Assembly: GCF_000373645.1 (NCBI RefSeq)
Contig: NZ_KB892003.1
Location: 130,780-194,779, forward strand
Direction of reading: 5' to 3'
DNA: 64,000 nt
Source: Streptomyces sp. ATexAB-D23
GTDB lineage: Bacteria > Actinomycetota > Actinomycetes > Streptomycetales > Streptomycetaceae
The notes under the pieces were generated by a model that searched no databases, was not told where the DNA came from, and saw only the letters and a program-made list of their open reading frames with translations. The number at the start of each line of letters is the position of its first letter. The stretch's first letter is position 1. Shown here in pieces: positions 62,647 through 64,000 of this stretch. A program made the translations under genes and the position numbers.

Positions 62647-64000
62647 TCAGTTACCCCGGTCGGCCGGGGCGTGGTCCAGGCGGGCCAGCCGGTCGTGGGC
62701 GTCCCGTGCGGTCGCGTCGCCGAGCTCGTCCAGAATGACGGCCGCCTCGCGCCAGGCCTCCCGCGCGGCGGCGGGGTTCTCCGTGGCCAGCAGGGTGTCC
62801 CCGAGCCTCAGCAGTGTCTCGGCCTCGTGGTAGCGGTCGGCAGTGACACGGAACAGGCCGATGGCCTCCTCGTAACGCCGGACGGCCTCCCCGTGCCGGC
62901 CCAACCGGTCGAGGGCGTAGCCGATGCTGTCAAGGGTGGCGGCCCGGCCGTTGTCGTCCGTGCCGGGAGGCTGGTGCGTCAGCGCCTCGGAGCAGCGGGC
63001 GAGGGCCGGCCCGTAGTCGCCGGCGGTGGCGTGCACCCAGCCGATCGCGTTGAGGGTGCGGGCCTCGCCGGACCGGTTGCCGCCCCGCCTGTGCAGCGGC
63101 AGCGCCTCGTCGCCGTAGGCGATCGCCTGGTCCAGGAGCCCCTGGACGTAGCAGACCTCCATGAGGTTGTGCAGGGTCTGCGCCTGGCCGGCCGGGTCGT
63201 CCAGCTCCCGGTGGAAGGCGAGCGCCCGGGTCAGCAGCTCCTCGGCCGAGACCAGGTCGCCGAGGCGGGTGTACGCGCGGGCGAGCAACCGGTGCGTGAC
63301 GGCCCGGCCGGTCAGGTCACCGGTACGATCCGCGGCGGCCAGGGCCAGTTGCTGGACCTCCTTCTGACGCTGCCACAGACCGCGCGGTGCGAGGAAGGTG
63401 GTCAGGGCCCAGGCCAGTTGCCAGGCGTAGGCCTCGAAGCCGGAGTCCATGGCGGCCGCCACCAGACGCGGCAGGACTTCCTGCTCCGCCGTGAACCACG
63501 CGGCGGCCGCCTCGGGATCGGCGGGCGGGGCGGCGGTGGGCTCCGCCAGACGCGCGACCGGCGCGAAGGACTGCCACTGCGGCTGGAGCAGGACGCCCGC
63601 CGGGTGAGCGACGTGCAGACAGTGGTCGAACAGCCGGTGGAGCGCCGCGGCGCGGTCCTTCGCGTACTCCGGGAGGGCGGCGAGTTCGGCGGCGTAGGCC
63701 CGCAGCAGATCGTGAAAGGCGTACCGGCCCGGAGCCTGCTCGGTCAGCAGATGCAGCCGGGTCAGTTCGCGCAGCTTCGGCGCGACGCCGGGCACCGTGG
63801 TGCCGGCCAGCGCGGCAGCCGCCGCCACGGTGAGACCGGGCCCGGGGTGCAGCCCGAGCAGACGGAAGAGACGGGCCGCCTGCTCACTGAGCGCCAGGTA
63901 CGACCACGAGAAGACCTGACGGGCCTCCCCCTCGTCGAGAGCGTCCAGCGGCCCGGAGGCCCCGCACAGCTCGTCCGCGAAAGCCTTCAGGGGGAAGCCG
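62647..64000 (-). CDS. AfsR/SARP-like NB-ARC and TPR regulator (5' end beyond window)
   Basis: The C-terminal 450 residues of a larger protein; the frame is open at the right edge. Visible parts: a winged segment after NB-ARC (GFPLKAFADELC..., FSWSYLALSEQAARLFRLLGLHPGPGLTVAAAAALAG, HLLTEQAPGRYAFHDLLRAYAAELA), then several tetratricopeptide repeats (SAEELLTRALAFHRELDD, QTLHNLMEVCYVQGLLDQAIAYGDEAL, NAIGWVHATAGDYGPALARCSEAL). This is the layout of AfsR-type pathway regulators, though the DNA-binding part is not visible. Confidence 0.85.
   Translation of the reverse strand, partial: GFPLKAFADELCGASGPLDALDEGEARQVFSWSYLALSEQAARLFRLLGLHPGPGLTVAAAAALAGTTVPGVAPKLRELTRLHLLTEQAPGRYAFHDLLRAYAAELAALPEYAKDRAAALHRLFDHCLHVAHPAGVLLQPQWQSFAPVARLAEPTAAPPADPEAAAAWFTAEQEVLPRLVAAAMDSGFEAYAWQLAWALTTFLAPRGLWQRQKEVQQLALAAADRTGDLTGRAVTHRLLARAYTRLGDLVSAEELLTRALAFHRELDDPAGQAQTLHNLMEVCYVQGLLDQAIAYGDEALPLHRRGGNRSGEARTLNAIGWVHATAGDYGPALARCSEALTHQPPGTDDNGRAATLDSIGYALDRLGRHGEAVRRYEEAIGLFRVTADRYHEAETLLRLGDTLLATENPAAAREAWREAAVILDELGDATARDAHDRLARLDHAPADRGN

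Overview
The window is very GC-rich, with strongly G/C-biased third codon positions. It carries many TetR, LacI and XRE regulators, Tat and lipoprotein secretion signals, butyrolactone-receptor and AfsR-like genes, and rare TTA codons in accessory genes. All of this points to a Streptomyces chromosome, probably an accessory or arm-proximal part. No CRISPR array, insertion sequence, phage module or rRNA was seen.

Layout. 1-5.3 kb: on the minus strand, the start of an NRPS (C and A domains, cut by the left edge) and an ABC exporter with an extra N-terminal domain, then a small membrane-associated protein. 5.8-11 kb: a peptide/nickel-type ABC importer operon with a permease-ATPase fusion; two of its genes carry TTA codons, which suggests bldA control. 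11.3-12.9 kb: an orphan ketosynthase III and a SapA-like secreted protein. 13-14.6 kb: a TetR regulator divergent from a DUF1295 membrane enzyme, with TGTCTC half-sites between them. 14.7-21.5 kb: an XRE-cupin regulator divergent from a tight operon encoding a metabolite/H+ symporter, a prolidase-like amidohydrolase, an NTF2-like protein and a three-subunit HcnABC/hydroxyproline-dehydrogenase-type flavoenzyme. This looks like an uptake, hydrolysis and oxidation route for an imino- or amino-acid conjugate. 21.5-30.5 kb: mixed singletons, including a lipase, an MFS exporter, a remnant of a sortase-anchored protein and a frameshifted methyltransferase relic.

30.5-34.8 kb: a four-gene overlapping operon on the minus strand, MfnB-type furan synthase > aldehyde dehydrogenase > alcohol dehydrogenase > SAM carboxyl-methyltransferase-like enzyme. 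It reads as a compact pathway to a furan carboxylate or its ester. 35-41.3 kb: a small unknown protein; a secreted GH30-CBM13 glycosidase with a divergent TetR; then a tRNA-shaped RNA that starts at a promoter and ends four bases before the ATG of a 763-residue protein of unknown function. This RNA-gene unit is the most unusual feature in the window. A Tat-exported AOC-like barrel protein follows.

41.3-51 kb: a LacI-controlled mannoside utilisation operon (binding protein, two permeases, GH130 phosphorylase, Gfo/Idh oxidoreductase, GH13 glucosidase, phosphomannomutase), with twin TCAAACCGGTTTGA operators upstream of lacI. 51-56 kb: a gamma-butyrolactone-receptor-like regulator, a HAD phosphatase, DhaL and DhaK kinase subunits without DhaM, and an aldo/keto reductase. 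56.3-64 kb: an ArsR-regulated MgtA-type P-ATPase, an orphan TatA, a secreted GH43 enzyme behind a perfect palindrome, a Nudix hydrolase, a DUF5954-type protein and the C-terminal part of an AfsR-like NB-ARC/TPR regulator cut by the right edge.
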